NCBI GenBank assembly: GCA_900545915.1 | Contig: URAV01000011.1 | Location: 1-64,000, forward strand | Direction: 5' to 3' | Length of the DNA: 64,000 nucleotides | DNA from: an uncultured Porphyromonadaceae bacterium | GTDB lineage: Bacteria; Bacteroidota; Bacteroidia; Bacteroidales; Coprobacteraceae | Shown: positions 29,571 through 38,845 of the stretch, piece after piece | Layout of the letters: every line of letters starts with the position of its first letter | Numbering within the stretch: position 1 is the stretch's first letter | Notes under the pieces: model-generated | Databases searched by the model: none | The model's input: only the letters and a program-made list of their open reading frames with translations | Told to the model about the DNA's origin: nothing | Translations under genes and position numbers: made by a program

Positions 29571-29737
29571 TTTAGAAACTGTTTTTAATTTATTTTGAGA
29601 AAATCTTTAGGTCTCTTTTTCTAAGAATATTCGGTTTCACAAGTCACAAACACCGAAGTCTTCTCAAACAATGAAACGAAAAGAAGAAAAAGAACCGAAA
29701 ACAGACCGAAAGATAATATTTCTTTTCCAATAAATTA
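29571..29737 (+). repeat. Diverged copy of dispersed element
   Basis: TTAGAAACTGTTTTTAATTT at the left resembles the terminal repeat. The right part, with ACAGACCGAAAGATAATATT followed by TCTTTTCCAATAAATT, resembles the conserved right half of other copies. The middle is too diverged to align by eye, so this is a tentative copy. Confidence 0.4.
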
Positions 29738-29900
29738 AAAGCTCGACTCAATTTTCCGATGCAGAAAATATTATCAGGTTATTTTTACATTTTCTTCCGG
29801 TCTGTTTTCCCGTTTTTACTCGTTAAAAAAACCGCTATCATCCTCATAAAAACGACAAAACATACTCAAAAGAAACTATCCGAAATAAATTTCCAAAAAG
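29738..29900 (-). repeat. Dispersed inverted-repeat element, copy 3 (inverted)
   Basis: On the minus strand this copy shows GAGGATGATAGCGG, AACAGACCGGAAGAAAATGT and CCTGATAATATTTT in the same order as the 43225 copy. The terminal repeat at 29738 (AAAGCTCGACTCAATTTTCC) is clear; the other end near 29880-29900 is degraded, so that boundary is approximate. Confidence 0.65.
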
Positions 29901-29953
29901 AACAACAATCCGGCAAAGAACTCTTCCATGATATAAAAACCGTTCCTAAGCAA

Positions 29954-29986
29954 TACGAGGCGACCCACCACGTGAGCCGCCTCGTA
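29954..29986 (-). terminator. Hairpin downstream of asd
   Basis: TACGAGGCG pairs with CGCCTCGTA around a 15-base loop, 46 bases after the asd stop. The T run on the minus strand is poor (TTGC), so it is either a weak terminator or an mRNA 3' end structure. Confidence 0.6.
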
Positions 29987-30032
29987 CCAGTTAATTGTTA
30001 TGTTATGACTAATCTATTTCTTATCAAAGATA

Positions 30033-31040
30033 TCAAAGAGCATTTTCACGGATCAAATACTCGGCAATCTGGACGGCGTTCAATGCCGCACCCTTCTTTA
30101 TCTGATCACTTACAGTCCAAAATGTCAACCCGTTCGGATTAGCAAGATCTTCCCGCACACGACCGACATACACCGGATCTTTCCCGGCAATATCAAGCGG
30201 CATAGGATATATCTTATTTGCAAGATCATCCATCAAAACAACACCCTCCGCCTTAGAAAATGCTTCACGCGCCTCAGCAACCGAAATGGGACGCTCGGTT
30301 TCCACCCAAATAGACTCGGAATGAGCACGCATAACCGGAACACGTACGCACATAGCACTCACTTTCACATCTGAATGCATAATTTTTCGTGTTTCGTTAT
30401 ACATTTTCATCTCTTCTTTCGTATATAATGTATCAGTAAACACATCTACCTGAGGAATTACATTATATGCTAACTGATAATAAAACTTCTCTACCGTCGG
30501 CTTATCTCCTTTTATCAGCTCTTCATACTGATGAACCAACTCTGCCATTGCCGATGCACCAGCACCGCTGGCAGCTTGATATGTAGCTACATGTACGGCC
30601 TTTATATGAGACAAATTCTCGATAGCTTTCAAAGCAACAACCATCTGAATTGTCGTACAATTCGGATTAGCAATCACTCCTCGAGGACGAATTTTTGCAT
30701 CCGGGCCATTCACTTCCGGAACTACCAAAGGTACATCATCATCCATACGGAAAGCACTCGAGTTATCGATCATCACAGCTCCATGTTTCGTAATCGTCGA
30801 TTCAAACTCTTTTGATATTCCTGCACCCGCAGAAGTAAAAGCAATATCCACACCTTTAAAATCGTCATTATGCTTCAACTCCTGCACTACGATTTTTTTA
30901 TTCCGGAAAACATATTCAGATCCTGCACTACGAGAAGAGCCGAACAACAACAATTCATCTATCGGGAAATTTCTTTCATCCAATACGCGGAGAAACTCCT
31001 GACCTACCGCGCCGCTTGCACCAACAATAGCTACTTTCAT
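30033..31040 (-). CDS. asd: Aspartate-semialdehyde dehydrogenase
   Basis: The enzyme makes aspartate semialdehyde from aspartyl phosphate with NADPH, the branch point to lysine, diaminopimelate, threonine and methionine. The 335-residue protein has the Rossmann motif [20 protein letters not shown], the SAGSE phosphate-binding area, [20 protein letters not shown] and the catalytic Cys in NPNCTTIQM (near residue 127). The later [15 protein letters not shown] and [11 protein letters not shown] segments are typical. It is transcribed alone. Confidence 0.97.
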   Translation of the reverse strand: MKVAIVGASGAVGQEFLRVLDERNFPIDELLLFGSSRSAGSEYVFRNKKIVVQELKHNDDFKGVDIAFTSAGAGISKEFESTITKHGAVMIDNSSAFRMDDDVPLVVPEVNGPDAKIRPRGVIANPNCTTIQMVVALKAIENLSHIKAVHVATYQAASGAGASAMAELVHQYEELIKGDKPTVEKFYYQLAYNVIPQVDVFTDTLYTKEEMKMYNETRKIMHSDVKVSAMCVRVPVMRAHSESIWVETERPISVAEAREAFSKAEGVVLMDDLANKIYPMPLDIAGKDPVYVGRVREDLANPNGLTFWTVSDQIKKGAALNAVQIAEYLIRENAL

Positions 31041-31128
31041 CTCTTTGCTTATTTATAACCTATTAAATACAGTTTCTTTTGTTCAGTATTTTTTTATATT
31101 TCAATAACAATAATACACGTTCATGCCG

Positions 31129-31136
31129 CAAAATTA
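31129..31136 (-). promoter_or_regulatory. Possible asd -7 element
   Basis: TAATTTTG on the minus strand fits TAnnTTTG and lies about 90 bases before the asd start. No clear -33 box was seen. Confidence 0.35.
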
Positions 31137-31240
31137 AAACATTTTGCACGATTATCCATATAAAAAGAAGAAAATCTACAATAAATCGATCCTCATATTT
31201 ACAATTTCTAATATCTTTTCATTTTTAATCCTCTTTTTTG

Positions 31241-31248
31241 TACTTTTG
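31241..31248 (+). promoter_or_regulatory. -7 element of the antiporter gene
   Basis: TACTTTTG fits the TAnnTTTG consensus and lies 85 bases before the antiporter ATG. The resulting leader would contain a remnant of the dispersed repeat. Confidence 0.45.
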
Positions 31249-31256
31249 TAAAGGTT

Positions 31257-31305
31257 TTGAGCCTGTCTGAATTTCGTACAGATATTTTTGAGAAATCCTA
31301 ACACA
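31257..31305 (+). repeat. Remnant of dispersed element in a leader
   Basis: TGAGCCTGTCTGAATTTCG matches the left terminal repeat, followed by GATATTTTTGAGAAA, which partly matches the region after it. No right end is present before the antiporter start. Confidence 0.45.
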
Positions 31306-31332
31306 TTTTTCTCACAAAAACAAAAAGTTAAT

Positions 31333-33492
31333 ATGAACATCGAAAATATAATACCAGCCCTGCCATTTACAAATCCGGTACTGATATTCTTTATCGTATT
31401 AACTATCATTCTCTTTGCGCCACTACTTCTTAACCGATTCCGAATCCCCCATATCATCGGACTGATCATCGCCGGAATGATAATAGGTCCTCATGGATTC
31501 GGATTACTCGAACGAGACAGCAGTTTCCAGATATTCGGAAATGTCGGACTTCTTTACCTAATGTTTTTAGCCGGCCTTGAAATGGATATCAACGATTTCA
31601 AGAAAAACAAAACACAAGGTATCGTATTCGGACTATATACTTTTTTTATTCCGATGATATTGGGAACGACAATTAGCTATTATACCTTACATTTCAATCT
31701 GGAGACCTCTATCTTGCTGGCAAGTATGTATGCCTCTCACACTTTGGTAGCCTATCCGATCGTAAGCCGTTACGGCATATCACGGGCTACATCTGTCACA
31801 ACAACTATTGCCGGTACTATCATTACCGTATTAGGAGCGCTTATTATCCTTGCAGTAATTGCAGGAATGCAACAAGGAGAAATCAATGAAATATTCTGGA
31901 TTCGCCTCTTAATATCGATAACGATTTACTGTGCTATTGTCATATATTCCTTCCCTCGCATTACCCGGTGGTTTTTCAAAAAATACGATGACAACGTATC
32001 CCAATATATTTTCGTATTGGCTTTAGTATTCTCTGCATCATTCATGGCAGAACTTGCCGGACTCGAAGCAATTATCGGAGCATTTTTTGCCGGAGTCGTA
32101 CTCAATCGGTTTATTCCGGCTGTTTCTCCTCTAATGAACCGGATCGAATTCGTAGGAAATGCACTTTTTATCCCCTATTTCCTCATTGGTGTCGGAATGT
32201 TGATCAATCTGCACGGCGTATTCAGCAGTACAGAGGCCATTATAGTAGCAATCAATATGTCAATCGTTGCTACGGCATCCAAATGGATAGCGGCATGGTT
32301 TACTCAAAAAACATTTAAACTTCCGAAAGTTGACCGAAATATGATTTTCGGACTCAGTAATGCACAAGCAGCAGCAACCTTAGCCGCCGTACTTATCGGA
32401 TATGATCTCGGAATATTCAATTCTAACGTATTGAATGGTACAGTTATCATGATTCTCGTAACGTGCACTATCAGTTCTTTCGTAACCGAAAAAGCCGCAC
32501 GCGAACTTGTAACCAAACAACAACAAGACGATTATCTCAAAGACAAAATAGACACGGGAGAAGAACGTATTCTCATCCCGATAGCAAATCCCGATACCAT
32601 AGAAAACCTTGTAAACTTGGCGATACTACTAAAAAATCCGAAAAAGAAAACACCTCTATATGCAATAAATGTCACCGACGACAAATCGCAAGATAACGGA
32701 TTCAATGCCAAAAACGCTTTGCAAAAAGCCGCCAAAATAGCTTCATCCGCAGATGTCGAAATGGAAACCATAGCTCGGTACGATATGAATATCGCAAGCG
32801 GTATCATTCACACAATGAAAGAAAAAAATATCTCGGAAATAGTTATCGGATTGCATCACAAAGCTAACATCGTAGATAGTTTTTTCGGGACAAAAACCGA
32901 GAGTTTACTAAAAGGAACGAACAAAATGGTTGCGATCACCAAATGCACTATTCCGGTCAATACGGTAACACGTATTGTCATAGCCGTTCCTGAAAAAGCA
33001 GAATTTGAAACCGGATTCGTCAAATGGGTTGACAGAGTGGCTAATATGGCAAAACAGGTCGGATGCCGGGCGATATTCTATGCCCACCCCAATACTATAA
33101 TACAATTAAAAGCCATTCTCCGCAAAGGGAAATACAATATTCGGAATGAGTTCGAGATATTGGACAATTGGGAAGATATTCTTATGTTAACCGGAATCGT
33201 CTTGCAAGACGATTTGTTCATCATTGTAAGTGCAAGGCATACTTCCGTATCCTATAATACCGAATTCGACAAACTGCCGTCATTTTTATCCAAATACTTT
33301 GCCGGAAATAATATCGTTGTCCTCTATCCCGAACAATTCGGAAAAGAAAGTCAACTCTCCTTTTTCAGCGATCCTCGATCGATGGATGTACAACGGGACT
33401 ATACTCGTTTTATAGGATTAAGGCTTTTCCTTGAAAATCTGCTGAAGAAAAAGAAACGATGGGATCATCGTAACCAAAAAAAGGATAAATAA
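31333..33492 (+). CDS. CPA2 family cation:proton antiporter with USP-like tail
   Basis: The 719-residue inner-membrane protein has about 12 hydrophobic segments in the first 400 residues, with CPA2 marks NRFRIPHIIGLIIAGMIIGP, GNVGLLYLMFLAGLEMDIND and ELAGLEAIIGAFFAGVVLNR. It exchanges Na+ or K+ for H+. The C-terminal 300 residues are soluble and look like two universal-stress-protein-like repeats (ILIPIANPDTIENLVNLA; RIVIAVPEKAEFETGFV), probably a sensory domain. I start at MNIENIIPALPF; an upstream in-frame Met (31288) lies inside the leader. It lies 3 bases before the protease gene. Confidence 0.92.
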   Translation: MNIENIIPALPFTNPVLIFFIVLTIILFAPLLLNRFRIPHIIGLIIAGMIIGPHGFGLLERDSSFQIFGNVGLLYLMFLAGLEMDINDFKKNKTQGIVFGLYTFFIPMILGTTISYYTLHFNLETSILLASMYASHTLVAYPIVSRYGISRATSVTTTIAGTIITVLGALIILAVIAGMQQGEINEIFWIRLLISITIYCAIVIYSFPRITRWFFKKYDDNVSQYIFVLALVFSASFMAELAGLEAIIGAFFAGVVLNRFIPAVSPLMNRIEFVGNALFIPYFLIGVGMLINLHGVFSSTEAIIVAINMSIVATASKWIAAWFTQKTFKLPKVDRNMIFGLSNAQAAATLAAVLIGYDLGIFNSNVLNGTVIMILVTCTISSFVTEKAARELVTKQQQDDYLKDKIDTGEERILIPIANPDTIENLVNLAILLKNPKKKTPLYAINVTDDKSQDNGFNAKNALQKAAKIASSADVEMETIARYDMNIASGIIHTMKEKNISEIVIGLHHKANIVDSFFGTKTESLLKGTNKMVAITKCTIPVNTVTRIVIAVPEKAEFETGFVKWVDRVANMAKQVGCRAIFYAHPNTIIQLKAILRKGKYNIRNEFEILDNWEDILMLTGIVLQDDLFIIVSARHTSVSYNTEFDKLPSFLSKYFAGNNIVVLYPEQFGKESQLSFFSDPRSMDVQRDYTRFIGLRLFLENLLKKKKRWDHRNQKKDK

Positions 33493-33495
33493 CAA

Positions 33496-36400
33496 ATGTC
33501 GCAAAACAAGAAATATTATACCCTGTCGACCCATAAAACATTATATTTTTTATGGGTCGCAACTATCCTATTTTCTGCAACCGTTTTTTCTTCATACGCA
33601 CAAATAAGTGAAGGCGGTACTCCGCCCAGTTTCATGTATCCTGCATCCCAAAAGACAAGAAATCTTGAAAACACAAAAAATGGAATCGAGAATATATATA
33701 TCCCCTTTTCCCTTGACGACTTAAAAGCCGATGACGAACGCATGAAAGAGGATAACTTACCCCCTCGTGTAGCAATATTGCTTCCGGCACATTTCTCTCC
33801 TGAAAATTCCGGAGTGTGGAGGACTCTTCCGGGAGGAGAGCGCATCTGGCAACTCCGTATTATGGCAGACAAAGCCACAGCAATCGCTCTCTATTACAGT
33901 AAATTCAACCTTCCGATCGGCAGTAAGCTATTCATATATAACTCTACACATACTCATATATTAGGAGCTTACACACATGCAACTCATCCCGGAACAGGTA
34001 AATTCTCGACCGAATTCGTGGCTGGAGACGATATAACCCTCGAATATGTTGCCCCTCAAGGAGATAATTCTCCCCAAAATCCGGAAATTGAAATCGAAGA
34101 AATAGGATACGGATACAACTATCTAAGTATTAAAGACTCCGACAGCGAAAGTCTATCAGGCAGTTGCATGGTTGATATCAACTGTGAAGAAGGAGAGCAA
34201 TGGCAAGACCATAAAAACGGTGTTGTCAAAATGATTATACCGATAGGGACCAGCAGTTTTTTATGTACCGGAGCAATCCTTAACAATACAAAAGAAGACC
34301 TCAAACCTTATTTACTGACGGCATTCCATTGCCTGCTCTCATCCAAAGAACAAGCTTCCGCATCCGATCTGTCTCAAGCCCAATTTTTTTTCCGATATGA
34401 AAATACGACATGCGGGAACAATATCCACACTCCCCCTGTATCGATGATCGGATGCACATATATTGCCGGAGTTCCTTTAGAAAACGGAGTCGATGGTGCA
34501 TTGTTATTATTAAATGGGGAAATACCTGACAATCTGAATGCATATTATAACGGATGGGATCGCCGGAACATAGCCCCACAATCGGGTGTATGCATACACC
34601 ATCCACAAGGTGATGTAAAAAAAATATCGACTTACAGCCAACCAGCAGTATCAGACACTTGGAAATCCGGATCGACACAAGGATTGCAAAACGGACATTG
34701 GAATGTTATATTTAAGAGTACTGCCAACGGACACGGAGTAACAGAAGGAGGATCATCCGGTGCTCCGTTATTCGATCAGAATAAACGTATAACAGGATTC
34801 CTGACCGGAGGAAACGCCAACTGTACCGACCGCAAAGAAGGACGGAATTTATTCGGAAAATTAGCTCTTTTTTGGGATCAATGCGGAACAGCCGATGACC
34901 AAAGAATCGACAAATATTTAGATCCTATCGGATCAGGAGTTGAATATCTTGACGGACGCTACGCATTTCCACCTAAAGCAGTACCCGAACAAGTCTCCGC
35001 CAAATGGTTGCCTGAAGAAAAAAAATCCACTATATATTGGGAAATACCAAAAGGTGATGAGCAACCCGTCCGTTATAAAATATACCGAAACAACACCGAA
35101 ATAGGGGCTACGACCTCGACAAGTTTCTCAGAAACAGCATTGCCCGTAGGCATACACCACTATGACGTCACTGCAATATATGCAGACGGTAAAGCCTCCG
35201 ATCCGGGAAATACGGCAACAATATATGTATATGACATACTTCCTCCAAAAGATCTTTCGATAAAACGAACAGGCGAAACAGACCTACAAATAAAATGGCA
35301 GATGCCGATATCCCGACAAAAAATATTTTGGGGAAATGCAACCGACTTTTACCGGATGCAATTAAGAGATAAAGACAACCAGCAAATACCGTTCTATTTC
35401 GGACAACGTTGGACTGCCGACGACTTACAGGAAATAGATGGATACACACTGGAATCCGTTACGTTCCTTTCAGTAGAAGGAGCGACTTATAGTCTTCACA
35501 TCGATCAGGGGGACTTTTCTTATCAACAAAAAATCGATCCGACAGATAAAGATCAAATAATCGAGGTAAAACTTTCCAAACCGGTCACTATCGAAAAAAA
35601 TGCATCTTTGACTGTCTCCATATATGCAGAATCATATACTAATAGTCCGGCAGCGACAGACAATGCTGTTCCCATAACACAAAAAGGGAACATATACTCT
35701 ACCGATGGCAAGAACTGGAAAACTTTGACTCAACACAGCGATAAAGATCACAACTTTTTCCTGCAAGTCGGCATCTCTTCTCAAAAGCAAAACGAAATTG
35801 CCACCCCTCAACAAGAAATAAAAAAACGGTCTGTTAAAAATAAAAACTCTGATGAAAATTTACAAATACATTGGCAGCCCGTAACCCGGTCTACACTATT
35901 ACAAAAAACAAATACGAAAATATGTTCATCTATCCCTATCCGGTTTAATCGCCCCGACTTTCGCATATACAGAGATGACATGAATATTACTCCGGAATTA
36001 ACAACCGACACGACAATAACAGACAAAGAATTATTACAAGGAAAAAACTACACCTATACCGTCGAAGCAATCTACCCTAACGGAATCAGTGCTTTAAGTG
36101 ATCCCGAAACCTTTTTCCTGAAAACAGAAAGTTTCGAAGCACGAATACGTTCACTCAAGATCAACGGTGAAGAAATAGAAATATCTCAAGAAAATACGTT
36201 AAATATTCCTCTCGATTGCGATATAAACTCGGCACAAATAGAAATTGAAGCCCATCCCGAAGCCACCATAATAATGGGAGACCAAATATCCGGGACGGCA
36301 GAAATAAACGTTGAGGAAGGAGGTAAATTCTATCAACCGGTAACCATAATTTCAGAAAGCAGAGAAAACATGCAAGAATTTTCCATCAATCTGTTTAAGT

Positions 36401-36891
36401 TACCGGAAAACATACTTTTGTTACGATGGAACGACGTTCTTTCCGTTATCAATAATCCGGACAACAATAACGGCTTGCATTTTACCGACTTTGTCTGGTA
36501 TCGGAATAATAGCTACCTAAGCTCAGGAATGCCCTATGTCACACTGCCTGACGACCACCGAAGCTCAGACAGATACCACATCTTGGTAACTACAGATGAA
36601 GGAGTTATTCTCTCAAGTTGTGAAAAACAAATACAAATCACAGGTGACGAAATACGCCTTTACCCGAACCCGGTAAAAGCCGGAGAAAAAATCAGACTAT
36701 ATATCGATTCGAAAAAAGAGAATGATAAAATCGAAATAACAATTACCGATCTCTCCGGAAAAACAAGAACAATATCCGCAACCGGAAACTCGACAAAATT
36801 CAAATTATCCGATACTCCCGGTAGCTATATCATTAAAATAAGGACACAGGAAGGTATATCCCGAGAAATAAAAGTAATATGCATCCCATGA
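33496..36891 (+). CDS. T9SS-exported trypsin-like serine protease
   Basis: The 1131-residue protein has a signal peptide (about residues 15-36). The trypsin-like domain is about residues 220-480, with His278 in LLTAFHC, Asp333 in GVDGALLLL and Ser421 in EGGSSGAPLFD; paired cysteines and layout resemble lysyl endopeptidase. Fibronectin-type modules follow (about 490-580 and 815-885). The last 80 residues, with RLYPNPVKAGEKIRLYI and GSYIIKIRTQEG, form a type A T9SS sorting domain, so the enzyme should be exported to the cell surface. It lies 3 bases after the antiporter gene and overlaps the next gene. Cleavage specificity is not readable. Confidence 0.9.
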   Translation: MSQNKKYYTLSTHKTLYFLWVATILFSATVFSSYAQISEGGTPPSFMYPASQKTRNLENTKNGIENIYIPFSLDDLKADDERMKEDNLPPRVAILLPAHFSPENSGVWRTLPGGERIWQLRIMADKATAIALYYSKFNLPIGSKLFIYNSTHTHILGAYTHATHPGTGKFSTEFVAGDDITLEYVAPQGDNSPQNPEIEIEEIGYGYNYLSIKDSDSESLSGSCMVDINCEEGEQWQDHKNGVVKMIIPIGTSSFLCTGAILNNTKEDLKPYLLTAFHCLLSSKEQASASDLSQAQFFFRYENTTCGNNIHTPPVSMIGCTYIAGVPLENGVDGALLLLNGEIPDNLNAYYNGWDRRNIAPQSGVCIHHPQGDVKKISTYSQPAVSDTWKSGSTQGLQNGHWNVIFKSTANGHGVTEGGSSGAPLFDQNKRITGFLTGGNANCTDRKEGRNLFGKLALFWDQCGTADDQRIDKYLDPIGSGVEYLDGRYAFPPKAVPEQVSAKWLPEEKKSTIYWEIPKGDEQPVRYKIYRNNTEIGATTSTSFSETALPVGIHHYDVTAIYADGKASDPGNTATIYVYDILPPKDLSIKRTGETDLQIKWQMPISRQKIFWGNATDFYRMQLRDKDNQQIPFYFGQRWTADDLQEIDGYTLESVTFLSVEGATYSLHIDQGDFSYQQKIDPTDKDQIIEVKLSKPVTIEKNASLTVSIYAESYTNSPAATDNAVPITQKGNIYSTDGKNWKTLTQHSDKDHNFFLQVGISSQKQNEIATPQQEIKKRSVKNKNSDENLQIHWQPVTRSTLLQKTNTKICSSIPIRFNRPDFRIYRDDMNITPELTTDTTITDKELLQGKNYTYTVEAIYPNGISALSDPETFFLKTESFEARIRSLKINGEEIEISQENTLNIPLDCDINSAQIEIEAHPEATIIMGDQISGTAEINVEEGGKFYQPVTIISESRENMQEFSINLFKLPENILLLRWNDVLSVINNPDNNNGLHFTDFVWYRNNSYLSSGMPYVTLPDDHRSSDRYHILVTTDEGVILSSCEKQIQITGDEIRLYPNPVKAGEKIRLYIDSKKENDKIEITITDLSGKTRTISATGNSTKFKLSDTPGSYIIKIRTQEGISREIKVICIP

Positions 36892-37763
36892 AAAAAATAT
36901 ATCTTGCTATGATTTTCTGTTTCATTTTCATTGTCTCATCGGCACAAACGAGGCATAATGAAATTTCGGTCGGAATATCAGGCGGAATATCGACACTACA
37001 TTATTCTGTATCCGAAGGGAAATTCAAACCTCAAGGAGGAGCATCTCTCAATCTCGGTTATTTATTAAAAATAACCGACCTTTGGGGAATCGGTACAGGT
37101 CCTGAATTATCCTTATATCGATCAAAAATCAGCATCGACCGATTTTCAGATAATTATTTAATCCTCTCCAATTCAATACCGGACGGAAGTCCGGAACAAA
37201 ACACATTCGATTTCAGATTTACCTATACCGGTTTCCAAGAAGAACAAAAAGCCCTCTATCTGAATATACCTGTATTTTTCCAATTACAATCTGGCAAACA
37301 TTCGGGAATATACGCAAAAGCCGGTATAAAAATAGGAATACCGATAACAGCAACCCGCAATAATCGATATTCCGCATTAAAAACTTCGGCGTATTTCCCC
37401 TATGAAGATATAGAATACACAGATCTCGCAAATCATGGATTTGGAAACTATCCGGCAGCTCGGAATAAATCGGACTTAAAGTTAAAATACTCGCTTTCTC
37501 CATTTGCAGAAATAGGATGGAAATGGCAGCTCGGAACATATCGTAACATATATACAGGTATTTACGGAGAATACGGAGTCCGGGAAATCTATGACGCTGC
37601 AAACGGAAAACCCTTCCTTCAATATTCCGATGACGGTACAATAACCGGTAACTCGGTTTGGGAAAGTTCTCGTCAAAACGGAAAAAGTCCCAAAGCAATA
37701 CTTTCTTCTCCCGTACGTCTCATGTCGATAGGTGTCACCGTTCGGTGGGCAATTTCTTTATGA
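36888..37763 (+). CDS. Outer-membrane beta-barrel protein (PorT-like fold)
   Basis: The 291-residue protein begins MKKIYLAMIFCFIFIVSSAQ, a signal peptide, and then alternates hydrophobic and polar residues with repeated Gly-rich strands (NEISVGISGGIST, ASLNLGYLLKITDLWGIGTG, FAEIGWKWQLGTYRNIYTGI, SIGVTVRWAISL as last strand). This is the pattern of small Bacteroidetes outer-membrane barrels. ATG overlaps the protease stop (ATGA), so the two are coupled; a role with the protease is inferred only from this. An alternative start is three codons upstream. Confidence 0.8.
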   Translation: MKKIYLAMIFCFIFIVSSAQTRHNEISVGISGGISTLHYSVSEGKFKPQGGASLNLGYLLKITDLWGIGTGPELSLYRSKISIDRFSDNYLILSNSIPDGSPEQNTFDFRFTYTGFQEEQKALYLNIPVFFQLQSGKHSGIYAKAGIKIGIPITATRNNRYSALKTSAYFPYEDIEYTDLANHGFGNYPAARNKSDLKLKYSLSPFAEIGWKWQLGTYRNIYTGIYGEYGVREIYDAANGKPFLQYSDDGTITGNSVWESSRQNGKSPKAILSSPVRLMSIGVTVRWAISL

Positions 37764-37797
37764 CAACAAGATTAGAGAACTCGAGAATGACAAATTT

Positions 37798-37949
37798 AGA
37801 ACTCGTTTAAATTTTACTCAAGTCTGTTTTGAAAATTTCTTTTAAAGATAATAACGAGTTATCTGGTAAATAAAAACAGGACAACAAACCGAAAAGGAAT
37901 TCAAAAACTTCGGATACATATTTTTTATCGAAAAATTTAGGTAGGTTCT
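37798..37949 (+). repeat. Dispersed inverted-repeat element, copy 4
   Basis: The 152-base copy starts AGAACTCGTTTAAATTTTAC and ends AAAAATTTAGGTAGGTTCT. It keeps the central hairpin in changed form, ATAACGAGTTAT at 37851-37862. It lies after the beta-barrel gene and before the nfnA promoter. Confidence 0.75.
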
Positions 37950-37975
37950 TATTATTAGAAAAGAGAAATTTACCC

Positions 37976-37983
37976 TAAATTTG
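37976..37983 (+). promoter_or_regulatory. -7 element of the nfnAB operon
   Basis: TAAATTTG matches TAnnTTTG and lies 60 bases before the start of the nfnA homologue. The -33 region is not clear. Confidence 0.45.
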
Positions 37984-38043
37984 TACATGTAATTATCAAC
38001 ACATATTTCAAAATACGATCAAATTCATCATTAAATACGACCA

Positions 38044-38835
38044 ATGAACAAAATCATCAGCAAAGAGCATTTTTCAGAAAAAGTAGTAAAACTTGTTGTC
38101 GAAGCTCCACTTATAGCCAAAGCCCGGAAAGCCGGACATTTTGTAATCGTGAGAGTCGGAGAAAAAGGAGAACGCATACCGTTGACCATTGCATCCGCCG
38201 ATGTCGCCAAAGGCACTATCACATTAGTAGTACAAGCAGTAGGCCGCTCTTCTCAAAAACTATGTGCGTTGAAAGAAGGCGACTATATTACAGATGTAGT
38301 CGGACCTTTGGGACAAGCTACCCACATCGAAAAAGTAGGAACAGTAATATGCTGCGGCGGAGGTGTCGGAGTCGCTCCCTTGCTCCCTATTGTCGAAGCT
38401 TTTAAAAAAGCCGGGAACAAAGTCATTACGGTTTTAGCGGCAAGAACAAAAGACCTAATTATTTTGGAAGAACAGATGAGAGCCAATTCGGATGAAGTCG
38501 TAATCATGACCGATGACGGTTCTTATGGGAAAAAAGGATTGATAACAAACGGAGTAGAAGAGATTATCAATCGTGAAAAGGTCGATCTCTGTGTAACTAT
38601 AGGACCGGCAATCATGATGAAGTTCGTTTCTCTATTGACAAAAAAATACGATATACCGACGGTCGCCTCTCTAAATACGATCATGGTCGATGGGACAGGT
38701 ATGTGTGGAGCATGCCGGATAACAGTCGGAGGCAAAACAAAATTTGTCTGTGTTGACGGACCTGAATTTGACGCACACCAAGTAGATTTTGACGAAATGA
38801 TGATGCGACTTTCTTCTTATAAAGGAATAGAATAA
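38044..38835 (+). CDS. nfnA: Ferredoxin-NADP+ oxidoreductase subunit alpha (NfnA-like)
   Basis: The 263-residue protein is a FAD/NAD(H)-binding reductase subunit with a [2Fe-2S] cluster. The FAD domain is about residues 1-100 (GERIPLTIASADV), the nucleotide domain about 100-220 (CCGGGVGVAPLLPIVEAF), and the cluster site is MCGACRITVGGKTKFVCVDG near the C-terminus. With the next gene it forms the NfnAB (or sulfide dehydrogenase / glutamate synthase small-subunit-like) pair that couples NADH and reduced ferredoxin to NADPH by flavin-based bifurcation. Which of these reactions occurs is inferred. Confidence 0.88.
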   Translation: MNKIISKEHFSEKVVKLVVEAPLIAKARKAGHFVIVRVGEKGERIPLTIASADVAKGTITLVVQAVGRSSQKLCALKEGDYITDVVGPLGQATHIEKVGTVICCGGGVGVAPLLPIVEAFKKAGNKVITVLAARTKDLIILEEQMRANSDEVVIMTDDGSYGKKGLITNGVEEIINREKVDLCVTIGPAIMMKFVSLLTKKYDIPTVASLNTIMVDGTGMCGACRITVGGKTKFVCVDGPEFDAHQVDFDEMMMRLSSYKGIE

Positions 38836-38845
38836 TATTGAAACT

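Larger units (their letters stand above)
29561..30032. other. Intergenic region with two repeat copies and a hairpin
   Basis: This 472-base region lies between the C26-M19 gene and asd. It holds a diverged repeat copy (29571-29737), a second inverted copy (29738 to about 29900) and the asd terminator hairpin (29954-29986). No credible coding sequence is present. Confidence 0.7.
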
